Assembly (NCBI GenBank): GCA_019649035.1
Contig: BMAT01006179.1
Span: 283,687-347,686, forward strand
Direction of reading: 5' to 3'
DNA from: Elysia marginata
Taxonomy: Eukaryota > Mollusca > Gastropoda > Plakobranchidae
Length of the DNA: 64,000 bases
Each line of letters starts with the position of its first letter. Positions within the stretch are counted from its first letter, which is position 1. The notes under the pieces are model-generated. The model did not search any database. It worked only from the letters and a program-made list of their open reading frames with translations, and had not been told where the DNA came from. A program made the position numbers and the translations under genes. Shown one piece after another: positions 1 through 11,800 of this stretch.

Positions 1-555
1 TTTTCGGAACAGTAAAACAATTATTTCAATGTTTACGGTTTCTCGTTGTATAGTGGAATTATACCATTAAACAAATGAAATACAAAAGCAAATAAACAAA
101 ACTGTAGCTTGTCCGGCTGTTCCGTTTTTTTCTTACCTAGCACAATATTTTAAAAAACAAGGGAAAACAGATGGAAGTTTTCTAAATCAGTTTTATCAAC
201 AGAATTACAAAGAGCAAATATAGAAAAGCATCTAACTCTTTTTATTATTACATTAGAAACTTTTTACGGTGAAAAAATGTTTTGATTTAATAAAAAATGT
301 TTTAAAAACTTTGTACCATAATTTTGTGCGTGTAACTATAGATTATGCTACGGCAACCTTGCCTTTTTGATAGTTCACGATTGTTTTGTTTATACTGGAT
401 ACTATGATACTGCTGATATATGTTGCAACATTCTTGATTAATGATTTCTAGTTTTATATCTATGATTGCGTCAAGACAACTTCTTTCACTAAAAGAATTT
501 CATACACAATAAATTTATTTACGTTTGTAAACCTAAAATTTGGGTTCCTTTATTG
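1..555. other. Intergenic, no gene seen
   Basis: AT-rich sequence without a supportable ORF, RNA gene or repeat match elsewhere in the window. Confidence 0.6.
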
Positions 556-732
556 TACAGTGGAACTCACTTAAAGTCAACACCTTTAAAGGAAACTCTT
601 GCTTAAAGTCAACACTTTTTTGCAGTCCCATTTTGTATTTCTTTATATCTTTGTATCGGTTAAAGTCAATTCTTGCATAAGGTCAGCACGTTTTTTCAGT
701 CCCGATGTTGACTTTATCAGAATTCCACTGTA
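556..732 (+). mobile_element. Short pogo-like MITE, family 1, copy 1 (173 bp)
   Basis: TA-flanked ends start CAGTGGAACTCACTTAAAGT and finish with a near-complementary TTGACTTTATCAGAATTCC ACTG. Internally it repeats an AAAGTCAACA motif. It matches 17696-17877 along its length. There is no coding sequence. Confidence 0.8.
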
Positions 733-1287
733 CTTCTTATGATCTACATTTGTGTTATATATCTCAGTTTTATTTGATTTTTTTTCGGTATTACAAAAAG
801 ATGTGTAGGCGTTCATTTTGTTCATTCACGCGTTCCAATTTTTTTCTGTATTCATTACTCCCAAAAGGTTTCACTTTAAAAAAAAACTGTAAATGTACTT
901 CAGATGGGCTATCGGGTACTTACGTATTCTTATTGTACAACACCAAAGCTGTTTCTTTTGTTATTGAAATGAAATGAAACTACATGTACACTAACATTTT
1001 TTTTAAAACTTGTATGTAGTGAGCATCAATAGTGTGCATAACTGGTGAAAGAAAGTTATAATTTTCTTTCAATAGTGTGGTGTTTACAGGAAAAAAAATT
1101 AATGTTCATGTCTTTTTTTTAATTAAAAAATGCTTTACCCACCTTTTCTTTTAATTTTGTTAGCTAATTAATAACAAGTCAACGAAGCATGGGCTTTATT
1201 ATGGGCTTTGATCACTGAAGGTCACCGAGGCAATAGAGTTCAACAAATTAGTTTCAGACCTCACTTCCCTTGGAAGGAATAGTATTT
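733..1287. other. Intergenic, no gene seen
   Basis: AT-rich; homopolymer A and T runs. The only frame over 80 codons begins inside the MITE and shows no protein-like features. Confidence 0.6.
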
Positions 1288-1541
1288 GTAGTAGTAGTAG
1301 TAGTAGNNNNNNNNNNNNNNNNNNNNNNNNNNNNNNNNNNNNNNNNNNNNNNNNNNNNNNNNNNNNNNNNNNNNNNNNNNNNNNNNNNNNNNNNNNNNNN
1401 NNNNNNNNNNNNNNNNNNNNNNNNNNNNNNNNNNNNNNNNNNNNNNNNNNNNNNNNNNNNNNNNNNNNNNNNNNNNNNNNNNNNNNNNNNNNNNNNNNNN
1501 NNNNNNNNNNNNGTAGTAGTAGTAGTAGAAGTAGTAGTACC
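1288..1541. repeat. (TAG)n microsatellite interrupted by assembly gap
   Basis: TAG units run on both sides of an N run at 1307-1512, so the gap is unresolved microsatellite. Flanked left by CCTTGGAAGGAATAG. Confidence 0.95.
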
Positions 1542-1547
1542 TTCGCC

Positions 1548-1655
1548 ATAAAACTTAGTGGCGACATGGTATAAGATATGTTTCTCTAAGTCGCAAGGCG
1601 GTTGGTGCCGAAGCATCTATAAGTATAAGTCGAAGGTTCGGATCATACTAAAGGC
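1548..1655 (+). repeat. Dispersed repeat E, copy 1
   Basis: CCTTCGCCAT, GTGGCGACATGGTATAAG, TGTTTCTCTAAGT, GTGCCGAAGCATCTATAAGT and GGTTCGGATCATACT are repeated at 2563-2686. The last block resembles a Pol III B box, so this may be another SINE head (inference). Confidence 0.7.
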
Positions 1656-1735
1656 AGACATTTCGGGCATTTCTACTAAGAAGCCTACTTCACTCCACTG
1701 CTAATTTCATACCTTTATAATATTTCAATCATTCC
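1652..1735 (+). repeat. Dispersed repeat F, copy 1
   Basis: CTAAAGGCAGACATTTCGGG through ATTTCAATCATT is repeated at 3942-4025. The second copy runs into another short TAG array. Confidence 0.75.
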
Positions 1736-1865
1736 CTAAATCTGTCAGCTCAAGGGGTGATTTTACAATGAATATCTTGTCACTGCGACCTATTGGGGGC
1801 TAACCGAGATGTTTATCTTACACGTAGTAGTGGGGTATTAAAAGTGGTAGCTGTAATGGAAGGAA

Positions 1866-1942
<77 letters not shown>
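1866..1942. repeat. (TAG)n microsatellite, about 25 units
   Basis: Uninterrupted TAG units, preceded by AATGGAAGGAATAG as in the array at 1288. Confidence 0.97.
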
Positions 1943-1994
1943 AAAAGAGCGTTTTTAAATAGCGCTTATTACGAAAGTGCTCTAAGCGCTTTAC

Positions 1995-2262
1995 ATGAGT
2001 TCCCCGACAGGCCATTCCCTACCAAAGTACCTCTGAACTCACAGAGGAACAGCTAGTTAAGCGCATCACTCTAGCATTCTGACAAGATCTTTCACTGCCT
2101 ATATTCGGGTACTCGTTTAAGCTTAACGCATGAGTGAGGCGAAGAAATGTGTGTAAATAGCCTTTCTCAAGGACTAAACGTCGACCTGCCGAAAGCAGGT
2201 CTCGAACTCTGGACCTCTCGATCCGAAAGCCGAGCGTCTACCACTAGACCACGACGCCACAC
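1995..2262 (-). repeat. tRNA-derived SINE family B, copy 1
   Basis: On the minus strand the head has A box TGGTCTAGTGG (2251-2241) and B box AGAGTTCGAGACC (about 2210-2198). The body extends left to about 1995. It matches 48762-49010 throughout (for example CATCACTCTAGCA, CAAGATCTTTCACTGC, GACCTGCCGAAAGCA). A (TAG)n array abuts the head. Confidence 0.75.
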
Positions 2263-2265
2263 TTT

Positions 2266-2299
2266 TAGTAGTAGTAGTAGCAGTAGTAGCAGCAGCAGC

Positions 2300-2370
<71 letters not shown>
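2266..2370. repeat. (TAG)n microsatellite with CAG interruptions
   Basis: About 35 units, with CAG variants near the left side, directly next to the head of SINE B copy 1. Confidence 0.97.
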
Positions 2371-2562
2371 CTGCCTCCAATATCTATTCTGATCTCTAGA
2401 TCTATAATTTATATGAGGCATACCTGAAATGTTATCGTTTGTTCTCTGTGTTTGTTTTTTATGGCTAAGTGTTAGTGCGCTTCCAGATTTAAATGGTTGC
2501 CTTTGGTACGATTTGGATCTTCCCGCTCAAGTAAGCGAGTCGCTTAGAGAGGCTAAGCAAGG

Positions 2563-2686
2563 ACCTTCGCCATGGAACTCCTTTTTTTAAAGGAGCGTAG
2601 TGGCGACATGGTATAAGCTATGTTTCTCTAAGTTGCAAGGCGGTGGGTGCCGAAGCATCTATAAGTCGAAGGCTCGAATCATACTT
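2563..2686 (+). repeat. Dispersed repeat E, copy 2
   Basis: Same blocks as 1548-1655, with a 16-bp insertion after the first block and B-box-like GGCTCGAATCATACT. Confidence 0.7.
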
Positions 2687-2699
2687 GGGGAAGACTTTA

Positions 2700-3935
2700 G
2701 ACCATAGTTAAGGACATGTATGTGTGTAGGTATGAGTACTGTTAGACAGGATGGCAGGGCGTAGTTTTGGTTCATAAATTAAATCAAATATTTGCTTTAG
2801 CTTGTAGTGAGCTCTGGATTGAACAGTTAACATTAGAGGAAACTCTTAGTTGGGAGAGGGGTTTGCATGTGGTACAGGGTGCATTTTAGCAGGTAAAGTC
2901 TGAGTGATTTGTACTGAGCGTAAGTTACGTAGGGTTCTTCAAGTCTTTAAAAGTTAGGGCAAAAACAGACACTGGACACAGGATCCAGAAGAGCTGCTAT
3001 AGGGTACGTCGAAACGCTGTCACTTTGACCCCGGACTGGCAGATGTGGAGTCGGCGATAGATCAGTCTCTCCGCCACGCAGTCTTGCTTTTTGCTCTCAA
3101 TGTGACTTGAATGACTGGTCGGTGTCAACTACAAAGTCCTGGCAGTCGGTCACTAGGCCTACTTGGCCTACGTCTGTTTGTGAGAGATATCCCCTGTCGA
3201 CGCTGGTACTTGACAGACCGTGCTGTTTGTCTACTGCGATACTGTGAGGCTGTGAGCCTACATCGGCTGTATCCTGAAAGAGACCCGTGTGTGGTCTCGA
3301 GGCTTTAGTCATACGTCGGCCGTGGAGGGCCGTACACTTCCGCAGCACTAACGCCTTGGACTTGGAGGGCCGCACGTTCCTACAACCCAGCTTCGCTAAT
3401 TGAACCTAATGGTGGACCTGGATCATCGCCGCCATCGTCATTATCGGTGAGGTTACCACCATCAACTTCGTTACGACCAGCGTCATCGCTATTGTATCTT
3501 CGCTCTTAGAAGATAAACATTGTGACTATTGAATCCTCGTCATCGCCACCATCATCATCGTCGTCATGGCTTCGCCACTCTAGGACATATGAAGTGACTA
3601 GGACTCGTCATCATCGCACTGTGACTATTCATTTACAGTGGACTAAGTTACGTATGCAGATTGTTGTGTAATTGTGTGTGTGTGAGGTAATCTTAGATAA
3701 CATGGGTCATGTAATTAGAGGAAGTCTTAAGTTAATCCTTTAAAAAGAATTGGACAATTCTCGATCTGCAAATAGTATTTTCTCTTATTATTTATTAAAT
3801 CTTGACTATTGGCTAGAAAGAGTATTCTTGTTTTTCATTTATTAATGTTATAACTGTTCGTCACCAACACGTTGAGTCAGCGGATGGATAACTCTGTGTT
3901 TTAATATTTTGAAGAGTACCCAACTGTTGCCTTAA
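2700..3935. other. GC-richer unidentified intergenic block
   Basis: The segment 2980-3450 is clearly GC-richer than its surroundings and repeats GGAGGGCCG twice (about 3322 and 3366), followed by (ATC)-type codon repeats. ATAGTTA..ACATGTATGT..AGTA at its left edge is echoed at 52598-52650. Neither strand gives a recognisable protein; the longest frames are under 95 codons. It could be a decayed LTR or other retroelement, but I cannot name it. Confidence 0.4.
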
Positions 3936-3941
3936 TAAAAG

Positions 3942-4062
3942 TAAAGGCAGACATTTCGGGCATTTCCACTAAAAAGCCTAACTCTCTCTACTGCTAATTT
4001 CATAACTTTAAAATCTTTCAATCATTATGATTAGTAGTAGTAGTAGAAGTAGTAGAAGTTGG
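3942..4062 (+). repeat. Dispersed repeat F, copy 2, with short (TAG)n tail
   Basis: It matches 1652-1735, then continues into GATTAGTAGTAGTAGTAGAA. This links (TAG)n tails to a mobile repeat. Confidence 0.75.
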
Positions 4063-4637
4063 TAGAAATAGTGATGGTAATGGGGTGGGGGTCTAGAGAA
4101 ACAGAAGATGAACAGTTTCTAAGGTCTAAATGACTACAAAAATGGTGATGAAGGTGTTGGCAATGAGACCTCATATAACTAAATAATAGGCCTGCTTTAG
4201 TTTCTTAAGCTTTACATTAGTCTTTTTGCAAAACTATGAGGTTGTTTTATAAACACAAAGGCTCTTCCAAACAGCATAGTCGTCTAACGGATACTCAAGC
4301 TTTTCCCAATACATATTTTCATCTAAAGCTTTCTGATTTTCGTTAGGTTTTCAACAATTACATAAAAGTTTGGAAGGACCATTGAAGGTTTGAATTGCAC
4401 CATTAGGTCATGTAAACTAATTCAATTCAGCATCATTCCTCTTTTCTTTGCCTTGTCGTGTATTAAAAATTATTTCAACTTACATTTAGCAAAAATCTAA
4501 TCTCCTTGTTTAGATGTTTACTTTTGAAACATCTAGCATTAAATGATCCACGACTAAAACCAAAACAGTCTGCTGCTTCTAAAACTTCCCACAATGGACT
4601 AAAGCATAATCAAGGCATATAAGCAGAGAGAACTCTG

Positions 4638-4916
4638 CAGCAGAAGAAGCAGCAAAAGTCTGGACAGAAGGCTTCTGCCACAATACCAAAGCAAAAACAA
4701 ACTCAGTAGCAAAAAGCAGAACCCAAACCAGTATCTGCTAAACAGAAGGAGGCAGTACCAAAATCTGCGGTCACTCAACAGCCACAACAACAGCAGAAGG
4801 CAGTGCCAAAACCTGCAAAGAAAGCAGGACCAAAAACTGCTGTTCTTTTACCAAATGTCAAAGGTCATGATGTTGAGCCACATCCAGTAACTGCGTGGAC
4901 AGCCAGCAAAATGTAA
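4638..4916 (+). pseudogene. Decayed coding relic, Gln/Lys/Pro/Ala-rich, unidentified
   Basis: One plus-strand frame reads QQKKQQKSGQKASATIPKQK, then a TAG at the end of QTQ, then QKAEPKPVSAKQKEAVPKSA and so on to GHDVEPHPVTAWTASKM and TAA. The repeated K-A-V-P-K-x-A motif and composition look like protein sequence rather than chance. It has one internal stop and no visible start. I do not recognise the family; it may be a processed pseudogene fragment or low-complexity sequence. Confidence 0.35.
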
Positions 4917-5286
4917 CACATTCTGCCGAGAGACAGCTGCACGTAGCCTACTTGTTGTTCCAGCATTTAAGCCTTGTACATATAGGGGCGAGTTTCACCC
5001 CAACAGCTGCTCAAGAATTATTTTGAGAGTAGCAATCTGGTCGGTTCATGATTTATCTTTAACAAGTTTAAGGAAATATGCTTGTTGATCTCTAAGTTGC
5101 TCACATTTGCTCTTCCATTCTTTCTATGAGTATCATGTTAGACACATTGCTTGGTGCTGAGAGCATAGTGGTGCGTCTCCTTTCTTTGGCAGTTTAACGA
5201 GGTAGCCCTCCTTCCATTCCGTCACACCTTGATCCTTTCCCTTACCTCTGCCAACAGTGGCTGCAGCGTATCTGCCTTAATTTCGA

Positions 5287-5592
5287 GACCGGCTCTGTGG
5301 CCTAGCGGTAAGACACTCGCTCAGAGATCGGGAGGTGCGTGGTTCGATCCCAGCCCGAGTCAAACCAAGGACTTTAATATTAGTATTAGCAGCTGATCCG
5401 CCTAGTGTATGGCATTCAAGATTTAGTGTTGAGTCTGGTCGGCCCGGTGTCAGGATAATGAGACTGGGTGTGGTGTATGCAAGTGCTCCTTACATCACAG
5501 TGTGGCAGCATGCTTTCAATTGTCCCCAGCACCGTCTCTGATATAATCTCGAAGTTGACTGGGACGTTAAAACTCAAACAACCAACCAACCA
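5287..5592 (+). repeat. tRNA-derived SINE family A, copy 1
   Basis: The head is tRNA-like, with A box TGGCCTAGCGG (5298-5308) and B box GGTTCGATCCC (5341-5351), and no intact tRNA fold follows. The body contains the core GTGTCAGGATAATGAGACTG. The tail is (AACC)n, ending AACCAACCAACCA. The copy at 7554-7860 matches along its whole length. Confidence 0.85.
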
Positions 5593-7553
5593 GCCATAAC
5601 TTCGACATCAGATTAAGGTAGGCCCTACTTCTGCTGGAATGCTGTCTCGATCTGCAACTTTCCTTTTCTTTAACGTTTAGATAGTTTTTCTTATCTCTTC
5701 GCTGGTAGGAAGGTAATTCTCAGCTGGTGGTACATCTGGTGGGTTTGGTGGCATTGGCCTGCAATAATTCTTCAAAATGCCCCGTCCAGTTTTGTCTCTG
5801 TCTATGAGATGGCGGCCACCTCGCAAGGGCCCTATGGCGAACGGCACCGTTCCATAGGCCTAGGGAGAACGGATTTTATGTCAGCGTGCGCTCGCGCTAT
5901 CCAACGGGCCTCTGCACTCTGCTATGATGGTAGATAACTCTGATCTACAGCCTTCTCTGTTGACGACTGGACGCGGTTGTTACGAAAATTTGTTGAACGA
6001 ACGTCTCCACTCTCCAGTACAGTACAATCTAGAGAATCTAGATATATTTTAAGATTCGAAGTCAAGCTATACGTACGATGTGTTTTGAAAATCAATAATA
6101 TGACCTCATTGGTCTCTGCATGTAGACTCTTGCTAGATCTAGAATCTAGATCTAAGTTTTTTTTATTCAAGAGGACTTAAGTTTCTAAGGTGCGAATGTT
6201 CCGTTGATAATCTTGATTTTGTCAAATCAAGAAGAAAACTGATTCTCAGGTGGGACTGCATCGAGTAGGCCTGAGGCTTTAGAAGGAGTGTGGATATTAG
6301 ATTTAGAGATCCCTGACAGTGAGGGTGGCAATGTTTCAAATGCTTAGGTCTACAAATGTAGAATCTTTATCTAGATCGATAATTCTAGGTTAGACAGATC
6401 TAGACCCCAGTTACTGAGTTAGATCTAGTAGAGGGAGATGGCACTGGTTTGATTAAGGGTTCTGCGTCCTGTCCATTTTGTTCATGATAAAATGAAGAGA
6501 GTTGGGATTCTTGAAAACTTTTTAAAGTACCTGTAGTATTTATAATACTTTTACAATTGGCCCATTTCAATTTTCATGTTGTTAGATAGGCCTAAGTGGT
6601 ACTCCTAGTCCTAAAGTTAAAATTATTATAGATCTGCAGACTGGTTCAATTAGATCTAGATCTATATCTTGTTAACAGTTATGGTATTTTGATTTTAGAA
6701 ATGTGTGAATTTTCAAAATTTACCAACTAAAAACATGGACAGAGTAACAGTACTAACACACTCTGGACAAAAAGTTGATTTTAAAATATATTTTATTAAA
6801 CAATGTATACATCATTACATGTAAATTTGAATCATTTTTGACGTACTCAAAAATAAGGAACGTGACGTCACATGTGTGACACAAAAGAGTAGCCGTAGGC
6901 CTATCAATAAAATGTAAATTATTATTAACACTTGCAGTCCACGTATGACCATAGCAAAAGAAAATTAAGGTATGTATAACATTATAAATTAGATTTGACA
7001 GTCTTTAAGGGTAGAAAAGAAAACTACAAGAGGGCCTAAGTTTACTAGGATCATCATTTTTGTCCTTGCCCACTTTTAACAAAATAATAAACGCTCAGTT
7101 TAATAATTTAATAAAATCAGGAAATAGATCTAGTTCTTGAAAGAGCAAGTGTCTTGTTGCTCAGTTGAATTTTTAAAAAAGCACCACAGATGATAGATTG
7201 TAAACACAATGATACTTGAACTGATCATCTGATGTCACGTATGTGACATTATATCTCAAAATACAAGAATATGGATGATAATCTAGATGTTTATTTGAAG
7301 GTCATAAGAAAAATGGCCTCTAGAGTCAGCTAGCACAGGTGGATTGATCTTATGGGGGATGTCACTGAATTTATAGTAGATCTTGTTTTCTTTAGCACCC
7401 ACTTTTGACCAAATCTTGAATGCATCACTGATACTTGAGCAGACTAAATCTGCAACATTGGTGACTGTACAAATACTACCAACCATGATTAGGTTTTCCA
7501 TCATACTTGACAAACACCCAGCCTCCTAGTCCTATTTCATATGCTGTTTGTTT
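5593..7553. other. Intergenic between the two SINE A copies
   Basis: Contains several TCTAGATC palindromic tracts and a perfect CRE-like TGACGTCA at 6863-6870. It has no recognisable coding exon; frames at 5922-6180 overlap on both strands and are repeat-driven. Confidence 0.55.
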
Positions 7554-7860
7554 GACCGGCTCTGTGGCCTAGCGGTAAAGACACTCGCTCAGAGATCGGG
7601 AGGTACGGGTTCAATCCCGGGCCGAGTCAAACCAAAGACTTTAAAATTGGTATTAGTAGCTGATCCCCCTGGTGTCTGGCATTATGGAGTGCTAAGTCTG
7701 GTCGGCCCGGTGTCAGGATAATGTGACTGGGTGTGGTGTGTGCAGCGCTCTGTACATCACATCACAGTGTGGCAGGACGCTTTGAATTGTCCCAAGCGCC
7801 GTCTCTGATATAACCTTGTAGTTGAAAAGAGACGTTAAAATTCAAACAACCAACCAACCA
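7554..7860 (+). repeat. tRNA-derived SINE family A, copy 2
   Basis: Full-length match to 5287-5592, with B box GGTTCAATCCC (7608-7618), core GTGTCAGGATAATGTGACTG and an AACCAACCAACCA tail. Flanking ATATGCTGTTTG (7539-7550) and ATATGTTGTTTG (7862-7873) are a target-site duplication with one difference. Confidence 0.88.
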
Positions 7861-8269
7861 TATATGTTGTTTGAGTTTATGAGATTGCACAGACATACTC
7901 ATGATACTGTTTGACCACTGATGTTTCCTGACTGTCACCACAAGAAATGATTGACATGGCATTTCTTTATGGTAAAGTTTACGCTTTGCCGACTCCAGAA
8001 AGCATATTGAGTTTCATTCTGGTACTCGCATGAATACACCATGGCAAAATCCAGGTGCCACACAGTTTTTTTGCTGTCTGACCTTGTTAAAAGCTGTCAG
8101 TTGGACTTTCTTGATCTTAACATGTTCTTGAAACATGGCAGTGTCTTAAAAAGTTAACTGCCTTTATCTAGCTTTACACTCACTATTGCACAACTAAACA
8201 ATCAACCAAACCCTTTAAAACTAATAGAGAATGACCCTCTAGGTAAAAAATCGAGCACGAGATTGGATG

Positions 8270-8665
8270 TCCGGGTATATAATTTACTATGTTGTCTGTT
8301 GTTTACATTTTGCCCCGCCTTGTCACTAGCACTGTCAGTTTTACCCTGGCTATGGTCGGCGCAGGCCATTTTATTTGTAGGTACAGGTCACAAGTAAACA
8401 TAGAAATTTTGTGGACAAGGAGGGAGGAGCATGTCAGAGTTTTGGACTGAAGGCTGATTGGTTCTTCTCATGTCAAGAGTGGTCACATTGCAGCGCTAGG
8501 CTTTTTAAAAGAGATTCATTGTAGAAAAGTGGGAGATAAAAGGTTGAGCATTGCAGTCGCCTTTGTAAGGTGGTTGCCATGGAGGATGTCAAAACAAAGA
8601 AAATATGCAAGGGGATGTAGAAAAGTGGGTTGGCAAAACACATGGTTGGCTAGGCAGTTTTGAGT
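8270..8665 (+). mobile_element. Dispersed ~400-bp repeat, family 5, just upstream of SKA1
   Basis: It shares ordered blocks with 28390-28785: TTTTGCCC(T/C)G, GTTTTACC(A/C)TGG, CAGGTAAACA-like, TAGAAAAGTG, and the end GGTTGGCTAGGCAGTTTTGA. The end resembles a pogo/Tigger terminus with repeated TGACCAC-type motifs. It finishes about 140 bp before the SKA1 5' UTR acceptor, so it could overlap the promoter or first intron. Confidence 0.6.
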
Positions 8666-8832
8666 GTATTTATAAGATAAAGAAATTCTTTCCTACATCT
8701 TACTTATATTTTGCACCTGATTTTAGACATCCTCATTATTCTATTTGAGGTCTAAACTAAGCTCTTTGTCAATGTCATTTTTGACAAATCTTAACTTCAT
8801 CTACAGGAAACTGTAAATTTAATCAATCAACA

Positions 8833-11800
8833 ATGGAAATCTCCCTTGCTGAAGTGGCTGAGGGTTATACCCAAAATATTAGCATGCTAAAGATGGCAAA
8901 AACGTTATTGGAGAGTGGATGCAGTGAGTCCTTATCACAGCCAGCCGCCATTGTGGATGAGCTGAGAGTGGAATTGGCCAATACCAGTAAAAGTATGAGG
9001 AGAGAAGAACTACAGCTTAAAAAGTTTGAGGTAGGCCTTCTGTGTTTGAAAAGGCAGTGCCAGCATAAATGTTCATTTTATTCATGTAAATCCCTAAACT
9101 TCAAGTTCAACGCATACCGGTATCTTCTGAATTAACTTCCCATATGGTATTTTTCTTTAAAAAAAAATGCCTTATAACAAGTGTAAGTGTAAGCAGTTTA
9201 TTGTAGCCTTTTTCTTTTGTTGCTTTTTTTTCTCAAATATAAACATTTTGAAGTAATTTTTTTTAGATAAACACTTTTTTATTGTCTTCTAAATTTAATC
9301 TTGAATGTGTAGCAACTTAATAATGATAATTTACAATGTCAGAAATACTTGCATACTTTTTATCAATGTGACATAGAAATTATGTCTTACCATCTCAATT
9401 ACAAAACAGCGCTCCAATACTTTAAAGTAAATTTATATATTCTATAATGTCATTTAAGTTCAAAGACCACCGTTATCATGTGACTTAACCTTATGTTCTA
9501 CCATGACTATCAAGTTCAATTTTAGTAAAAATAATATTGCTCCATCAAGATGGTAACATTAAAAATGGCCCTTGCAAATTCTAAATATTGATTACGTGTA
9601 TATATATATATATTAAAAGATATACAAATAAAAAATACATATATACTCTTTATATCAGTTGCCACTATTAGGTCACCAGGTCTAAACATGTTTTCACTAT
9701 AAGTTGAGTGATACAATTGTGTGGCTAGGCTAATATGCAGGAAAAAGATTAACTTCAACATCAGCCTGTATTTCAACCATTTTATAAGACATCTAGTTGG
9801 CTGGTCTTGTCTTTACAGTAAACCAAGGTAAAATAATACATATTTGGTTTGGTTTAATTTACTTTAAAAATATTTATATTTAAATGTGTTTTTATTCTTA
9901 TTGTTCTAAACTTACACTTAGATTTGAAATCTTATAATACTGAGGCGACAAAATGGAAGTGAACTTTGTAGTATCTAGTAATTATCTTGATTTAAAGTCT
10001 TGCAAAACTTGTGTATTAACCTTGTGATTTTCTTCTGTCAAGGACCTGAAAAGGGAAAGTGCTATTTTGCTAGAGCGGTTGAAATATGTAATGGAAAATG
10101 TGCCTACCAAGCTGCCTCAACAGTAAGTTTAATAACTGATTTCATTTTCTTTCTTCATATCTTTTTAGGTCTATAGAGGAGTCATATAAATCACCAAAAA
10201 CAATATTCCTTTTTGGCAAATTTTAGGTTTAGCTCTAAAAGTCATAGGAATTTGAACTTTTAAAGCGCTACTTTAATTTAGATTTTATAGAAATGGATAA
10301 AAACTTTGAATTTAAGAGGATTGAATTTAATTTGTGCATAACGATTACCAATCGATTCTAATTACTCAGTTAAATTTTCACTTTTGAAACCTTAGTACCT
10401 CTCTTGCTCACCTTACAGAACGTTGCACAGGGAATTTGTAGATAGGTTTTTAGATTAAAGATCTGCTCATGAAGTGTAAGCTTCAGATGCTATGAATAAA
10501 TGAAACTGCCAGGAAGTATTTTATAAGGGACATTTTCTGTTTGAGCAATCACTAAAATCTTTGTAATTTAAGAGTATTTGAACTTCATAAACTTCAATTT
10601 TGTATCCAAGTTAAGCTAAACATATTAAAAAGTAAAAACTATTCAACTTTCAAGCATCTTAACAACTCAAATTGTTTTCAGAATTTTAAATTAATTACAT
10701 TCAACTTCAAGTCCAGATAATCAAACCTGGATAATTTGAAACTTATTAAATTCAAAACTATAGTTATTCAGACTATCAATTTTATCCCTCTGGTGTTAAA
10801 CTTCAGATGCATTTCTATGGCGTTTATTACATTCAGATTGGATTGCTTCAGATTTAAGTTTTTGAGGTTTTATTACTTTTAACTATTCTTTTCTACAACT
10901 TGGTTATTACAAATGTAGTTTGAAACTGAAAAGTCATCTCTTCAAGAGTATCAGATTTGGAAACTTGAATGGAACAATGCCTCCTTAATAAAAGTAAGAA
11001 ATAATACCCCACAGTTTATGAATTTAGATGCTGAGAGAGAGAGAGAGAGCGAGCAGTAGCAAGTACCATCCTGTTCATAACTTTATTATTAGTTTGTAAC
11101 TACATATAAGTTATAAGTATAATGAAACCTTGGTTGTTGGGAAATCAGAGCCCAGGACCGTTGATTTTGTTATAACCAAGGTTTACTTTGTAGGCCTATG
11201 TAACTAAAATAATGTTAGATAATCATTGCAAAGGAAGTTCATATTTAGTTGACAGAAAACCCCTCAGTTAAGGATAGCAAGGCGTCTCTGTCAGCTGTTT
11301 GTCTTTTTAGAAGAAGTGGGTCAAGCTGGGTGGTCTGGGTGGGGAAAAGGGAGATATAGAATGAATTGGAGCCAAAATTTAAAAAGATGATGTCATTGTC
11401 AGAGGGAGCCTGTGTTGTTGTGTTATTTATTTTTTTTTTGTCAAGGAAGTCAAAAATATCTTTCTGGTGATGAGTTGTGAAGAAATAATCAATGGAATCA
11501 GCTTTTATTTAAAATCATGAAGTAAAGATACCCAATTCCTGAGGTAACTGAAAATATGACATTTTGTAGTGTAGAATTTGTTCTTTTTTTTCTCTGAAAT
11601 TTTCTTTGTAATGGGCTAACATAATCAACTTTTACTTTCAAGAAAGGTAACCTTAAAGAAAAACCCATTCTCTATTAAATGTTAACTTTATGATCCAGAT
11701 TCTACAGTATCTACATGTATTACAAAATTTGCAACTGAACTTCTTAACTTTTTTTCATGGAAAGCTCATACTAACTAATCTAAGGCACTTTACACAATGA

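Noticed and set aside
1793-2056. Frames of poly-Val, poly-Leu, poly-Ser or poly-Thr at 1199-2421
   Set aside because: They are translations of (TAG)n on either strand and of N runs; no protein-like flank.
1288-2370. CRISPR-like regular repeats
   Set aside because: The repeats are trinucleotide microsatellites without spacers, in a eukaryotic context.
5287-5360. tRNA genes at 5287, 7554, 2190-2262, 31390-31460 and 48960
   Set aside because: Each has A and B boxes but lacks a complete cloverleaf, and each is followed by a repeated SINE body; they are SINE heads.
6863-6870. CRE site TGACGTCA as a promoter element
   Set aside because: A perfect palindrome, but 2 kb from the nearest coding start and inside repeat-rich DNA; a chance match is likely.
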